A stretch of 64,000 nt of DNA from an uncultured Flavobacteriaceae bacterium (GCA_938020445.1 CALIIC010000060.1:1-64000); one strand, 5' to 3'; positions 22,525 through 32,453 are shown, counted from the stretch's first letter. Notes: a model not told the origin generated them from the sequence alone. Made by a program: numbers and translations.

Positions 22525-23748
22525 ATGAAAAAATTAGTACTCCTTTTTTCGGCCCTTATAGTAGGTACCTCTGGTATCATGGCCTCCGGTACAAAAGAAG
22601 ATAAGGTTGCAGAACGCAATGCTTATAGATACAACGACTCTTTCATTTTTGTCGAGAATGGCATTACGTTTTCCGTATATCCTGATGGAGAGTTCGATTT
22701 TTATATCGACAATCAAGTAAGCGGTCGCAGAAATGGTGTGACTTTTAACTCAGGATACGATTACAGTCCGTTTGCGCAATACGATGATTATGGAGCTGTG
22801 ATCCAAGTAGAGAATGTGCCCATATTTTATGACTTTAACGGACGGGTAACACAAATTGGTGATGTTGACATCAACTACCGTCGTGGTAGAGTTCGAAGAG
22901 TTGGTGGAATGTACGTATACTACAACAACCGTGGTTTTTATGACTACCATACGGGGTATATCAATAGGTTCAACAGATTTTATGTATACCGACCGTTTCA
23001 TGCCTTTTTCGCCAGACCTGCAATTGGATTCTGTTTGGTATATAACAGACCTTATAGAAGGTTTTACAGCCCGGTTCGATATACGTATTACAACCCTTAT
23101 AGAAATAACTTTAGAAGAACGTACGCTAAAATTGGAAGAGAACATAGATACAACAACGTACGACGTGAAAGGGCCTCTGTTTACAGAAACGACAAAAGAG
23201 TTGCTGTTAGAGATAATGCTAGAAGATCTGATACTGGTAGAAGTAATAGAACGGTAGCTAGCAGAAGTAACAATACGGTACGAAACGGAAATGCTACAAG
23301 AAGAAACAGTTCAGTTTCTCGTAGCACCACAACAAGAACGAACAGTGCTGTACGATCTGGAAGGTCAAATGCGAGAGCAACTAATAGAAACGCTACCGCT
23401 CGCAACACACAAGTTAAAAACAGTACAGTGAGACGAAGCGCAACACGGTCTTCGAACGGAAACCGAACGACGACCAAAAGGTCAACGACAGTGCGGTCAC
23501 CAAGACAAAACACTGTAACGAAGCGATCGGTGACACGTACGCCAAAAAGTACAACGGTTACGCGAAGTACAACAAAGTACAAGGCACCAAAACGAACAGT
23601 GCAACGTTCAACACGAACTTCTACCCCAACAAAAAGTAGAAGTACGGTAACAAGAAATACAAGATCAGTCTCTAAAGCTCCGGCAAGAAGTAGCAGAACC
23701 AGTAAAAGTAGTGCTTCACGATCTTCAAGGAGTTCTAGAAGACAGTAA
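22525..23748 (+). CDS. Exported protein with very basic low-complexity tail (407 aa)
   Basis: The signal peptide (LVLLFSALIVGTSGIMASG) is followed by a Tyr/Phe/Asn/Arg-rich domain to about residue 195 with repeated beta-like pieces (FDFYIDNQVSGRRNGV, VYYNNRGFYDY). From about 200 to 407 the chain is almost wholly Arg, Ser, Thr, Asn and Lys, with short degenerate repeats such as TVRSPRQNT and RSTRTSTPTKSR. The tail contains essentially no hydrophobic core residues, so it should be disordered and strongly cationic. Databases sometimes label such proteins sperm nuclear basic protein, which is a composition artefact. It is the only gene behind the sigma-54 promoter and is closed by a strong terminator. 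Binding to acidic polysaccharide, LPS or extracellular DNA is a guess. Confidence 0.75.
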   Translation: MKKLVLLFSALIVGTSGIMASGTKEDKVAERNAYRYNDSFIFVENGITFSVYPDGEFDFYIDNQVSGRRNGVTFNSGYDYSPFAQYDDYGAVIQVENVPIFYDFNGRVTQIGDVDINYRRGRVRRVGGMYVYYNNRGFYDYHTGYINRFNRFYVYRPFHAFFARPAIGFCLVYNRPYRRFYSPVRYTYYNPYRNNFRRTYAKIGREHRYNNVRRERASVYRNDKRVAVRDNARRSDTGRSNRTVASRSNNTVRNGNATRRNSSVSRSTTTRTNSAVRSGRSNARATNRNATARNTQVKNSTVRRSATRSSNGNRTTTKRSTTVRSPRQNTVTKRSVTRTPKSTTVTRSTTKYKAPKRTVQRSTRTSTPTKSRSTVTRNTRSVSKAPARSSRTSKSSASRSSRSSRRQ

Positions 23749-23786
23749 AAATAAATAAAATAGTTTTTAGGTTGGTTAGTTGTTTA

Positions 23787-23823
23787 CCTCCGTAGTGGAT
23801 TCATCCGCTGCGGAGGTTTTTTT
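23787..23823 (+). terminator. Strong intrinsic terminator
   Basis: CCTCCGTAGTGGA (23787-23799) pairs with TCCGCTGCGGAGG (23804-23816) with two G-U pairs and a 4-nt loop, followed by seven T. Confidence 0.9.
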
Positions 23824-23854
23824 GGTTATGCCCCAATACGTCGGGAACCGACGC

Positions 23855-26155
23855 TCAGGAACGTTTTACCACGGTAACCTTGATAGACTTACTAATGGGA
23901 GTTTTGCTTTTATCGGCATATTGGTTGTAAGGTATCAAGACATTGGTCTCTGGAAAATAGGCCGCCAAATTTCCGCGGGGGATTTCGTAAGGTACGATCT
24001 TAAAATTATTAGCCGTTCTTTTAACACCGTCGTATTCACTACAGATATCAACCACTTCAAGCTTTTCCAATGAAAGTTGTTCCATATCGGTTTTATTCAT
24101 AAACAATACCCGTCGTTCATTGAAGACTCCCCGATACCGATCGTGTAGTCCATAGATGGTCGTATTAAACTGATCATGGGATCGAATGGTCATTAACATA
24201 AACTCATCTTCCCTTAGTTCATGATTGGGCAGGTGGTTGACCGTCAATTGTGCTTTTCCATTGGGAAGCATACTAAAGTCGCGCTCCCGCACATTATTCG
24301 GAAGGTAATAACCCACACCTTTTGAACGCGCAGCGGTGTCTTTAAAGCCTTTTATCACCGTATCGATACTTTCTCTTATTTTTTCGTAATCCTCCCCCAT
24401 CGCCTTCCAGTTTACGGAGTGTGTTCCCTTGAAAAACCGGTGCGCCAATTCGGCAATAATATCAGGTTCGCTCTTTATTTTATCAGAAATTGGTTTTAGC
24501 AAGCCACGAGATTGGCGTACCCTCCCCATACTGTCTTCCATCGTAAGGCGTCTCAATTTCCCTGCCTTTTGATCTTTTTCGGAGCGACCAAAGGTGGGTA
24601 AGATCAAGGCCGTTTTTCCGGTTACCAAATGTGTTCGATTCAATTTGGTGCTAATTTGAACGGTGAGCTTACACTTTTGTAGGGCTTCGGCGGTATATTC
24701 CGTATCAGAGGCTGCCATCAGAAAATTGCCTCCAAGACAAACAAATACCTTTGCTTTTTCTTCATACATGGCGCGCATGGCGCCAACGGTATCTACCCCT
24801 TCATCTTTTGGAGGAACAAATCCCAAATGTTTTTCGATCCGTTCATTCAATGCCGTATTTACAAAGTGCATGATGCCAACGCTGCGATCCCCTTGTACAT
24901 TGCTATGGCCGCGAACCGGACAGGTGCCCGCGTGGGGTTTTCCAATCGCCCCTTTCAATAACAACAGGTTCACAAATTCTCGTATATTCGCTACTCCGTT
25001 CTTATGCTGCGTGAGGCCCATCGCCCAGCAAACCACAATCTTTGTGCTACGGGTCAATAGTGCCACAGTAGCCGCTACTTTTTCCTCGGTCACGCCGCAT
25101 CTTTGCAGTAGATCGGCTTCCTCATATTTTTCCAGATCTTTAAGCAATTCGTCATATCCGCTGACATAGTTTTTTATAAACTCATGATCAAATACGGTTT
25201 TGTCAACCGCGTCTAAACGCACCAGTTTTTTAAGCAATAGCTTTACCAACGGAATGTCTTCATTGATGCGTACCGGCAAATGGATATCGGCTATCCCGGT
25301 ACCGGTACCCACGAATCCTTTTATTTTTTGCGGATTTTTAAAACTGACCAACCCTGTTTCTTCCAAGGGGTTTATGCTAATTACCTTGCCTCCGTTCTCC
25401 TTGCATTTCTCTAATGCTGACAACATTCGGGGATGGTTCGTTCCAGGGTTTTGTCCGGCCACAATAACGACTTCCGCCCCATACAGGTCCTCTAGTTTTA
25501 CAGAGCCCTTCCCTATTCCGAGGGTTTCTGAAAGTGCCACTCCGCTTGATTCATGGCACATATTCGAACAATCGGGCATATTATTAGTGCCAAATGCCCT
25601 CGCGAACATTCCATACAAATAAGCCGCTTCATTACTAGACCGGCCCGAAGTATAAAAAATAGCTTCATTCGGTGATGCAAGCCCCCTTAATTCTTCTGCA
25701 ATCAAATCATAGGCCTCTTTCCAAGAAATGGCCTCGTAGTGAACACTGCCCGCACGAAGCACCAACGGTTCAATAATACGCCCAAATTGATTTAATTGAT
25801 AGTCGGTCAAACCCGACAATGCCTCCACAGAATATTTTTGAAAAAATGCATGCCCTATCTTACTGGTAGTTGCCTCGTCTGCCAGAGCCTTCGCTCCGTT
25901 CTCGCAATACTCTGCAACTTTCGAAGGGTTTTCCGGATTTGGCCATGCGCAAGAAGGGCAATCAAAACCGTCTTCTTGGTTCATCTCCAAAAGGGCTCGC
26001 ATAGATCGTACAACACCCATTTCTTTAAAACTATGTCGCAACGCTTCCTTAACCCCTGTTAAACCGGCAGCCTGTTGTTGTGGTTCACTTAAGCTAATTT
26101 TAGTGAACTCTTCAGAACCTCGCACCGAAACATTTCTTTTAAAACCAGAATTCAT
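23855..26155 (-). CDS. FdhF/YdeP-family molybdopterin oxidoreductase (766 aa)
   Basis: Molybdenum-bis-MGD enzyme related to formate dehydrogenase alpha chains and E. coli YdeP. The N-terminal DGFDCPSCAWP has only a CxxC pair, as in YdeP-like proteins, rather than a full four-Cys Fe-S site. FYTSGRSSNEAAYLYGMFARAFGTNN and SNMCHESSG match the cofactor-binding core, VRGHSNVQGDRSVGI is another conserved patch, and the C-terminal part is a molybdopterin-dinucleotide-binding domain. No Tat signal, so cytoplasmic. YdeP is linked to acid resistance in E. coli; the substrate is unknown. The ATG at 26155 gives the usual MNSGFKRN opening; an in-frame ATG 33 nt upstream is less likely. Confidence 0.87.
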   Translation of the reverse strand: MNSGFKRNVSVRGSEEFTKISLSEPQQQAAGLTGVKEALRHSFKEMGVVRSMRALLEMNQEDGFDCPSCAWPNPENPSKVAEYCENGAKALADEATTSKIGHAFFQKYSVEALSGLTDYQLNQFGRIIEPLVLRAGSVHYEAISWKEAYDLIAEELRGLASPNEAIFYTSGRSSNEAAYLYGMFARAFGTNNMPDCSNMCHESSGVALSETLGIGKGSVKLEDLYGAEVVIVAGQNPGTNHPRMLSALEKCKENGGKVISINPLEETGLVSFKNPQKIKGFVGTGTGIADIHLPVRINEDIPLVKLLLKKLVRLDAVDKTVFDHEFIKNYVSGYDELLKDLEKYEEADLLQRCGVTEEKVAATVALLTRSTKIVVCWAMGLTQHKNGVANIREFVNLLLLKGAIGKPHAGTCPVRGHSNVQGDRSVGIMHFVNTALNERIEKHLGFVPPKDEGVDTVGAMRAMYEEKAKVFVCLGGNFLMAASDTEYTAEALQKCKLTVQISTKLNRTHLVTGKTALILPTFGRSEKDQKAGKLRRLTMEDSMGRVRQSRGLLKPISDKIKSEPDIIAELAHRFFKGTHSVNWKAMGEDYEKIRESIDTVIKGFKDTAARSKGVGYYLPNNVRERDFSMLPNGKAQLTVNHLPNHELREDEFMLMTIRSHDQFNTTIYGLHDRYRGVFNERRVLFMNKTDMEQLSLEKLEVVDICSEYDGVKRTANNFKIVPYEIPRGNLAAYFPETNVLIPYNQYADKSKTPISKSIKVTVVKRS

Positions 26156-26305
26156 GCATACAATTTTAGCGTTTCGTTGAAAGTACAATTTGCAGTTGAA
26201 TTAATCAATGCTTACAAGTGGAATACACCACATTTTCAATGACAGCAATACCGAGAATGAACTCAGATACCAATTTCCGCTACTTTCTTTTTTCCTTCAT
26301 TTAAA

Positions 26306-26346
26306 ACACTTCGGGGAAAGTTGAAGTGTATTTGTTTGAAACAAAC
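26306..26346. promoter_or_regulatory. Two adjacent inverted repeats in a divergent intergenic region
   Basis: ACACTTC/GAAGTGT (26306-26312 and 26323-26329) and GTTTG-AAA-CAAAC (26334-26346) lie side by side between the divergent oxidoreductase and nucleotidase genes. They are candidate operator sites; neither is followed by a T run on the plus strand, so a terminator is unlikely. Confidence 0.3.
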
Positions 26347-26427
26347 GCAAAGCTAGTTGTTCACCAGTAGCCAAGTTTAAATTTCGATTTTCACATAAAA
26401 GTTCGATCTTCGTCCAAAATATACTAC

Positions 26428-26949
26428 ATGACACTATTTATTGATATGGATGAGGTAATCGCCGATACCTATGGGGCTCATATTACCACCTACAATCGCG
26501 ATTTTGATGCTTCCTTAACACGAGAAGCTTGTATGGGAAAAGAAGTGTGGCAATGTGTACCTGAGGCTCACCAAAAAAGTATTCGTAACCATGCGAGGCA
26601 AGAAGGTTTCTTTAGGCACTTGCCCCCTATTGAAAATAGTCAAGAGGTACTAAAAGAATTGAGCAAGCAATATGATTTGTTCATTGCTTCGGCCGCCATG
26701 CAATTTCCCAACTCCCTTATAGAAAAATCAGACTGGTTAGATGAGTACTTTCCCTTTATTCATTGGAAAAATAGAATTTTATGTGGTGACAAACATATTT
26801 TGAAGGGAGATATCCTCATAGACGACCGAAGCTATAATCTTGATAGTTTTAATGGTCGCACACTCTTATTTACTTCACCTCATAATGTACATAGTGAAAG
26901 GCATGAACGTGTTGATCGTTGGGAAGACGTAGCCAAGAAATTACTTTAG
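26428..26949 (+). CDS. 5'(3')-deoxyribonucleotidase-like HAD phosphatase (173 aa)
   Basis: HAD-superfamily enzyme of the NT5C group, which dephosphorylates nucleoside monophosphates. The N-terminal DMDEVIADT supplies nucleophile Asp6 and acid Asp8. Later motifs are IASAAM (Ser of motif II), the lysine in the LKGDILIDDRSYNL region, and the metal-binding DD pair in that same segment. Length fits the family. The stop lies 4 nt from the convergent flippase gene. Confidence 0.85.
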   Translation: MTLFIDMDEVIADTYGAHITTYNRDFDASLTREACMGKEVWQCVPEAHQKSIRNHARQEGFFRHLPPIENSQEVLKELSKQYDLFIASAAMQFPNSLIEKSDWLDEYFPFIHWKNRILCGDKHILKGDILIDDRSYNLDSFNGRTLLFTSPHNVHSERHERVDRWEDVAKKLL

Positions 26950-26953
26950 TTTT

Positions 26954-28411
26954 CTAGGTACGCTTTAAAAGATTTTTTAAAAGGCTTGAAAGATCTTCTG
27001 AAACAGCAAAACGATACAAGACCCATACATACAAACCGCTCATCAATGCCGTCTTTAGTATGATATTTACGATTGGGTGAAACGGGAAGTGTACAAAGTA
27101 GAAAGTTCCTATGATAACACTTAATAAAGCAAGCACTTTTAATGTTGCAGCAGAGAATGGCAGCATTCCGTATTTTCGATATACGAAGATGAGTTTGATG
27201 AGGTTGTAACTAAAAAAGGCGAAAAAGCTCGCGATGGCCGCCCCATTCAACCCATAGGTAGGAATCAACCAAAGATTAAATACGATGGTCAATAAGGCCA
27301 ATCCTACGCCCATAAACAAAACAGCACGATAATAGTCGGAATTGAAAAGAATGGAGTTGATATTTCCCAAAACGGCATCAGTGACCTTTGCCATCCCTAT
27401 CCAGAATACGATCAAAAATCCACCGCGGTACGCATCCGGCAGAAGTGCATATATCTCGTTCAGATTGAGTAGTAATAAAACAAACAAAAATCCCGAGATC
27501 AGAAAAAGTGTCAATGAGCTTTTTTGATACAACTTTTTTAAACCTACCCTATCCTTATCGTTCAACAACTTAGCGGTTAAAGGATACATGATCTGGTTCA
27601 TTGCGCGCGAGGGCACCGCAACGGCGGCAGCCATAAAACCAGCTACGCTATAGTAGGCAACATTCTCTATTTTGATATATTGATTCAGCATTACTTTATC
27701 AACCTCTAACAGCACAATCGCAGTAGATCCGCCCAGTATGATCAACAGAGTGTAGGTGAGTATTTTACCCATTCCGGTAGGGAACGAAAAGGTGAATTTA
27801 GGCATCCGCAGGTGAAAGGCGTACAATTTCATGATAAGTGCTCGCAACAAATAAAAACCGACCAACGCCTCGATAAAAAAATCAATGGTGATCATATCAT
27901 AATACAGAAGTACCAATAGTATTGTTTGTCCTACTCGGCAAAAAATCTCTTTCATGAAATTGCCGAAAACAGATTTCATCTGCACCCTGGCCCATGCGTA
28001 GAATACTTCAAAATAAGCCATTGCCATCCCTACTAAGAAAATATGCCCTACATACCCATTTACCAAGGCGTTTTCCTTTGAAAGGAACGAACCAATGGCG
28101 TCATTGGCCAAATAGGAAACCAAGGCAATAGGCACAATAAGCAGCAGAGGCAAGAGCAGCATGGCCGTGAGAAAGCCGTCTTGTGTTTTACTTTCTTTAA
28201 AACTACTATAAAACTTAACCATGGTATTCGGAACACCGAACGCTAAAAGTGGCATTAAAATAGAAGCCGCCGATAAAATAAACTGAATGAGGCCATAATA
28301 CGCATCAGTCATGAAATTGGTGTACAAAAACAACAAGTTGACCGCCCCGATACCAAAACCGATGTAGGTAATGATGGTATTATTTAGTGATTGTTTAAGT
28401 ACAATTCCCAT
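26954..28411 (-). CDS. Polysaccharide flippase, Wzx/MATE-like (485 aa)
   Basis: Polytopic inner-membrane protein of the polysaccharide-biosynthesis transporter family, expected to flip lipid-linked oligosaccharides. About 12-14 hydrophobic segments cover the whole chain. Family-like stretches are FGVPNTMVKFYSSFKES in the second loop and VDKVMLNQYIKIENVAYYSVA in the middle. Its ATG overlaps the stop of the upstream glycosyltransferase (TAATG). It is the last gene of a four-gene envelope-glycan operon. Confidence 0.87.
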   Translation of the reverse strand: MGIVLKQSLNNTIITYIGFGIGAVNLLFLYTNFMTDAYYGLIQFILSAASILMPLLAFGVPNTMVKFYSSFKESKTQDGFLTAMLLLPLLLIVPIALVSYLANDAIGSFLSKENALVNGYVGHIFLVGMAMAYFEVFYAWARVQMKSVFGNFMKEIFCRVGQTILLVLLYYDMITIDFFIEALVGFYLLRALIMKLYAFHLRMPKFTFSFPTGMGKILTYTLLIILGGSTAIVLLEVDKVMLNQYIKIENVAYYSVAGFMAAAVAVPSRAMNQIMYPLTAKLLNDKDRVGLKKLYQKSSLTLFLISGFLFVLLLLNLNEIYALLPDAYRGGFLIVFWIGMAKVTDAVLGNINSILFNSDYYRAVLFMGVGLALLTIVFNLWLIPTYGLNGAAIASFFAFFSYNLIKLIFVYRKYGMLPFSAATLKVLALLSVIIGTFYFVHFPFHPIVNIILKTALMSGLYVWVLYRFAVSEDLSSLLKNLLKRT

Positions 28412-29682
28412 TAGAGCTCCTTAGCTAGTTGTTCGGTAAGCGCTTTGCGGCTATATTTTTCGATATTTTTAGAAGCTAAGTGCAATGTCGATTCCCGATA
28501 CTTTTCGAACCAATTCTTAATCAAATCTTTTAGTTCACTCAAATTTTCATAATTGAATACCGCTCCGCTATTGGTTTCTAAAATAAGTTGGCCTGCTTCC
28601 CATTCCTTCGGGCCTACTCCCAATATAGGGCGCCGTGCCGCCATATACTCGAATAACTTACCTGGAATGATACCCTTGGTTTCTTCCGAATCTATCTCTA
28701 TCAAAAGCAGTAGTTGCGCTTGTTGCTGCTTGCGCATGGCCTCTTTATGTGATACGTATCCCTTTAAATTAATATAAGGTCCCAATTCATAACGGTACAG
28801 ACTATCCATCACTTCTTGACTCACAACTCCAATAAAATCTAGTTGCAAAGCTGTGCGGAAAAGCTCATTTTCGGAAGCAAGGTCAGACAATGCCTTCCAA
28901 AGGTTTTTAGGGTTTCTACCCGCCAGTAATGAACCAATATGTGCTATTGTAAAACGTTGATCAAGATTGGCACCTCCTTGGTAGTTTGAATCATACCCAT
29001 TGGTAATGACACTAATGGGTTTTTCGGTAATAGCGGCGAACTCTTTCTTGGTAGTTTGGCTGGTCACCAACAAACAATCGGCCTTATTGAGTACCAAATG
29101 TTCTAAGAATTTATGCTTTTTACGTGAGGCTTTGGTAAGTCTTAATTTTTTATGATAACCGATAGACGTCCATGGATCCCGAAAATCCGCAATCCATTTT
29201 ACAGTATGCTTTTGTTTTAATTGCTCCCCTATTAGATGAACACTATGCGGTGGCCCGGTTGTAATAACCGTATTGATTTGTTCTTCTTTCAAGAGTGCGG
29301 ATAGGTATTTTACCGATGGCTTCACCCAATACTTACGGGCATCGGGAATAAAGAAGTTACCTCGTATCCACAGCATGCCCTTCTCTAAAAGCGATGGGTC
29401 TTTGGTCTGTATGATTCCAGAACTAATGCGTTTCGTCTTTTTTGAAGAAACCAGACTGGCAAGGCGGTACGGTTCAAAAATGGGGTGCCTGTGTATAACC
29501 ACATCCTTAGGAATCTCTGTAACCAATGTGGCATCCTCGATGGGGTAATGTGGGTTTTCAGGTATATAGACAATGGGCTCAATATCGAAATGAGGTAAAT
29601 ACTTTACAAATTTCAACCATCGTTGTACACCAGGCCCACCCGATGGGGGCCAGTAATACGCAATGATGAGCACCTTTTTCAT
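28411..29682 (-). CDS. Glycosyltransferase, GT4-like (423 aa)
   Basis: GT-B fold glycosyltransferase. The N-terminus KVLIIAYYWPPSGGPGVQRW is the classic first strand and glycine loop of this group. Then come a TTGPPHSVHLIGEQL motif, WIADFRDPW, and in the C-terminal half GKLFEYMAARRPILGVG, which matches the donor-sugar-binding region where an ExxxxG motif is usual. No membrane helix. The ATG at 29682 overlaps the TGA of the upstream YfhO gene (TGATG), which decides the start over an in-frame ATG 39 nt upstream. Confidence 0.88.
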   Translation of the reverse strand: MKKVLIIAYYWPPSGGPGVQRWLKFVKYLPHFDIEPIVYIPENPHYPIEDATLVTEIPKDVVIHRHPIFEPYRLASLVSSKKTKRISSGIIQTKDPSLLEKGMLWIRGNFFIPDARKYWVKPSVKYLSALLKEEQINTVITTGPPHSVHLIGEQLKQKHTVKWIADFRDPWTSIGYHKKLRLTKASRKKHKFLEHLVLNKADCLLVTSQTTKKEFAAITEKPISVITNGYDSNYQGGANLDQRFTIAHIGSLLAGRNPKNLWKALSDLASENELFRTALQLDFIGVVSQEVMDSLYRYELGPYINLKGYVSHKEAMRKQQQAQLLLLIEIDSEETKGIIPGKLFEYMAARRPILGVGPKEWEAGQLILETNSGAVFNYENLSELKDLIKNWFEKYRESTLHLASKNIEKYSRKALTEQLAKEL

Positions 29683-32126
29683 CAGGCTATGGTTTTTTCC
29701 TCTTTCTTTCTTGATCGCCAAAAAGTAAAACCAATACCACCCAATACGACCAAGCCCAGTACGATAGAGCTGGCCAAAGTAATCTTACTACCCGTTTTTA
29801 CCACCATGGGTTCGAACTTAAATTCTATGGTATGATTTCCCTCGGGCACCTTCAGCCCTCTAAGCACATAGTTCACTTTAAAATGGTCTTTCAGCTTGCC
29901 GTCGATATAGGCATTCCAACCATTGGCATAATACATTTCTGAAAAAACCGCTACCCCGGCATTGGGGTTTGTTGTAGTGTAGGTAAGGTGATTGGGTTTG
30001 TAATCCGTCAAAGAAATGGTCGTAAGACTGTCTGTTTGAAAATTAGTCCTGTTGATCCCTCTTACTTTTGCAGTATTTACCACCGCCATCTTTTTCGTAT
30101 CAAGTGTTTCCAAGGCTTTTATTTCATCATCGGCACTTTGTACTTCTAGTAGGTTTTCTACAAACCAACCATTACCATTTGCATCGGGATTCAATGCCGG
30201 GAAGCTACGCCCTTCCTCATCTTGCTGAATCACATATTTTACATTCAGCATATTCAAAACACCAATATTTCCCTTAAAAATATAAAAATAGAATAGGTCC
30301 TGCATTCCAGCAGGTTTTGCGGCGTGGTATCCGGTAATTGACTGGTGAAAAAAGGAAGTACCCGCAGAATCCCACCCCTCACTTGGGTTAAACACCCGAT
30401 AGACCGTTTCATCCTGTAAAATTTGCTTGTTTACAGGAGTTTCTTGAAACGGCTGTGTCATTTTTCTTTTGCCCACAAAACTGGCATTGTTTACATACCG
30501 TTGGTTCACTCCCACCAAATCAAGCACGATCAAGACACCCAAACCAATAACAACAATATTTTGCTTGAGCTTCTCCTGTATGTAAAACCATAGAACACCT
30601 GCGGTCAAAGTCACATAAATCAATGATCGAAAAAGGTCTGCATTGTAAATTGCCTTGCGGTCCAGCACAATCAACGAATACAACTCATTGCCATAATTCT
30701 CCATGAACATTCGGTCCCTAGGCCCCTCAAACGAGAACATTCCCTTGAACAACAGTAATGCCACGCCCAATCCAGCTACGCCAAAGAATGCCACTTTTAA
30801 AGCAAATAGCTTTTCTTTCTTTTCTATGGAAGGTTCAAAGAGTTTCGACAGGGCCAGTATCCCTAAAATTGGGGCACATAATTCTAAAATAACTTGTATT
30901 GATGAGACCGCCCGAAACTTGTCGTATAACGGAAAGTAGTCGATCATCAGATCGGTCAACAATCCAAAGTTCTTTCCCCAAGATAACGACAGTGACATGA
31001 GCACCCCTCCTAACAACCACCATTTGGCTTTTCCCTTCACTAAAATAAGCCCTAAGATGAATAGAAAAAATACAATGGCACCAATGTATGCGGGTCCAGA
31101 AGTACCCGGTTGGTCTCCCCAGTAGGTTGGTACTTGTTTTGAAAATTCCAAGGCTCGGGTGCGTGGCAAGCCTTGATCGATCAAAAAGTCATAGGATTTG
31201 GAATCCTCCCCCAAATCTTCGAAGGTAGCTCCCCCAAAAAGACGCGGTACAAAAAGGTTCAAAGACTCGGCCACTCCATAACTCCATTGGGTTATATACG
31301 CCCGATCCAGACCTCCAGTATTTTCTTTTGGGTTGCCTTCGGGGTCGATCGTAAGTTCAGACGGGCCTCGCGTACTCCAATCGGCATATTCCTTTGTAGC
31401 CATTAGGCCCGTTGCATTCGCTGCAATTCCTAAAGCAACGGCCAATAACAGGATGCCAACCGATATACCAAAATGCTTTAATTTTTTCTTAAGAATGGCA
31501 TCGATCAAATAGGCGACGCCCAAAATCAGCACCAATAACATGAAGTAATAGGTCATTTGGTAATGATTCGCGCGAATCTCCAAAGCCATTGCCAATGCCG
31601 TTAGAACAAACCCCCACAGGTATTTTTTTCGGAATGCCAATACAATCCCCCCAAGCAACATAGGCAGATAACCAATGGCATGCGCTTTTGCATTGTGTCC
31701 TGCACCAAAAATGATGATGAGATAGGTTGAGAATCCGAACGCCAAAGCGCCCAAAACGGCAAGGCGGTAATCGACCTTCATACAGCAAAGCAAAATATAA
31801 AAGCCAATAAAATAAAGAAAAAGATAGTCGGCAGGTCTTGGAAGAAAGCGAATTAATTTGTCTAACTTCTTTACATAGTCGTGCGGATAATAGGCCCCGA
31901 GTTGATAGGTCGGCATTCCACCGAATGCACTGTTGGTCCAATAGGGTTCTTCTTCATATTGCTTCCTAAAATCGTTCTGTTCTTTCGCCATGCCCGTGTA
32001 TTGGGCAATATCTGATTGGTAGAGTACTTTCCCGGAAAGGACAGGGCTGAAATAGGCCAGCGCGGCGATGATAAAAAAGACAGTAACGAAAAAATGTATA
32101 AAGAACGCTTTTAGGCCAGTTTTCAT
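29682..32126 (-). CDS. YfhO-family membrane protein (814 aa)
   Basis: Large multi-span membrane protein of the YfhO family. In Gram-positive bacteria YfhO is needed for glycosylation of lipoteichoic acid; in Bacteroidota it is common in envelope-glycan operons. The N-terminal helix (FIHFFVTVFFIIAALAYFSPVL) is followed by the periplasmic segment QSDIAQYTGMAKEQND and NSAFGGMPTYQLG, typical for the family, then about ten helices and a C-terminal beta-rich periplasmic domain ending in a last helix. It overlaps the next gene by one base, indicating coupled translation. Confidence 0.9.
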   Translation of the reverse strand: MKTGLKAFFIHFFVTVFFIIAALAYFSPVLSGKVLYQSDIAQYTGMAKEQNDFRKQYEEEPYWTNSAFGGMPTYQLGAYYPHDYVKKLDKLIRFLPRPADYLFLYFIGFYILLCCMKVDYRLAVLGALAFGFSTYLIIIFGAGHNAKAHAIGYLPMLLGGIVLAFRKKYLWGFVLTALAMALEIRANHYQMTYYFMLLVLILGVAYLIDAILKKKLKHFGISVGILLLAVALGIAANATGLMATKEYADWSTRGPSELTIDPEGNPKENTGGLDRAYITQWSYGVAESLNLFVPRLFGGATFEDLGEDSKSYDFLIDQGLPRTRALEFSKQVPTYWGDQPGTSGPAYIGAIVFFLFILGLILVKGKAKWWLLGGVLMSLSLSWGKNFGLLTDLMIDYFPLYDKFRAVSSIQVILELCAPILGILALSKLFEPSIEKKEKLFALKVAFFGVAGLGVALLLFKGMFSFEGPRDRMFMENYGNELYSLIVLDRKAIYNADLFRSLIYVTLTAGVLWFYIQEKLKQNIVVIGLGVLIVLDLVGVNQRYVNNASFVGKRKMTQPFQETPVNKQILQDETVYRVFNPSEGWDSAGTSFFHQSITGYHAAKPAGMQDLFYFYIFKGNIGVLNMLNVKYVIQQDEEGRSFPALNPDANGNGWFVENLLEVQSADDEIKALETLDTKKMAVVNTAKVRGINRTNFQTDSLTTISLTDYKPNHLTYTTTNPNAGVAVFSEMYYANGWNAYIDGKLKDHFKVNYVLRGLKVPEGNHTIEFKFEPMVVKTGSKITLASSIVLGLVVLGGIGFTFWRSRKKEEKTIA

Positions 32127-32168
32127 GGGGCGGTGTAGTGATTGGTTATGCTATTAGGGCAAAAATAC

Positions 32169-32432
32169 TCAATCAATTTCCTCGAAGTCAATATATTCCC
32201 CAACTTTTTGAGATGATTCGTTTCTCTTGTTCTCTTTTTTGTTGACTATAACATTATCGTTCTCCTGCGATTGTTGTTGGTTAAAATCGCCAAAGTCCCC
32301 AAAACGCTCGCGAAAACGCTCCTCGGTCTTTTTTGCCGCGTACCCCAGAATGCGAGGAGCGAACATTTTTAACACAAACTTGAACAGGTAATATCCCAGT
32401 AAAATAAAAAGTACTGCCTTTAAAAAACCCAT
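32169..32432 (-). CDS. DUF4834 family protein (87 aa)
   Basis: Short protein with one N-terminal membrane helix (LKAVLFILLGYYLFKFVLKM) and a charged, probably disordered tail that ends in the conserved VGEYIDFEEID motif typical of DUF4834. Function unknown. It is the first gene of the operon with YfhO, GT4 and flippase, 42 nt before YfhO. Confidence 0.85.
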   Translation of the reverse strand: MGFLKAVLFILLGYYLFKFVLKMFAPRILGYAAKKTEERFRERFGDFGDFNQQQSQENDNVIVNKKENKRNESSQKVGEYIDFEEID

Positions 32433-32453
32433 AATATTTACGCTTTAATATAT

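Noticed and set aside
22856-23582. Long open frames of 130 aa or so on both strands inside the basic-protein gene
   Set aside because: By-products of the repetitive Arg/Ser/Thr codon use; the signal-peptide frame with sigma-54 promoter and terminator is the real gene.
22525-23748. Sperm nuclear basic protein label
   Set aside because: Similarity is only in amino-acid composition; the protein has a bacterial signal peptide.
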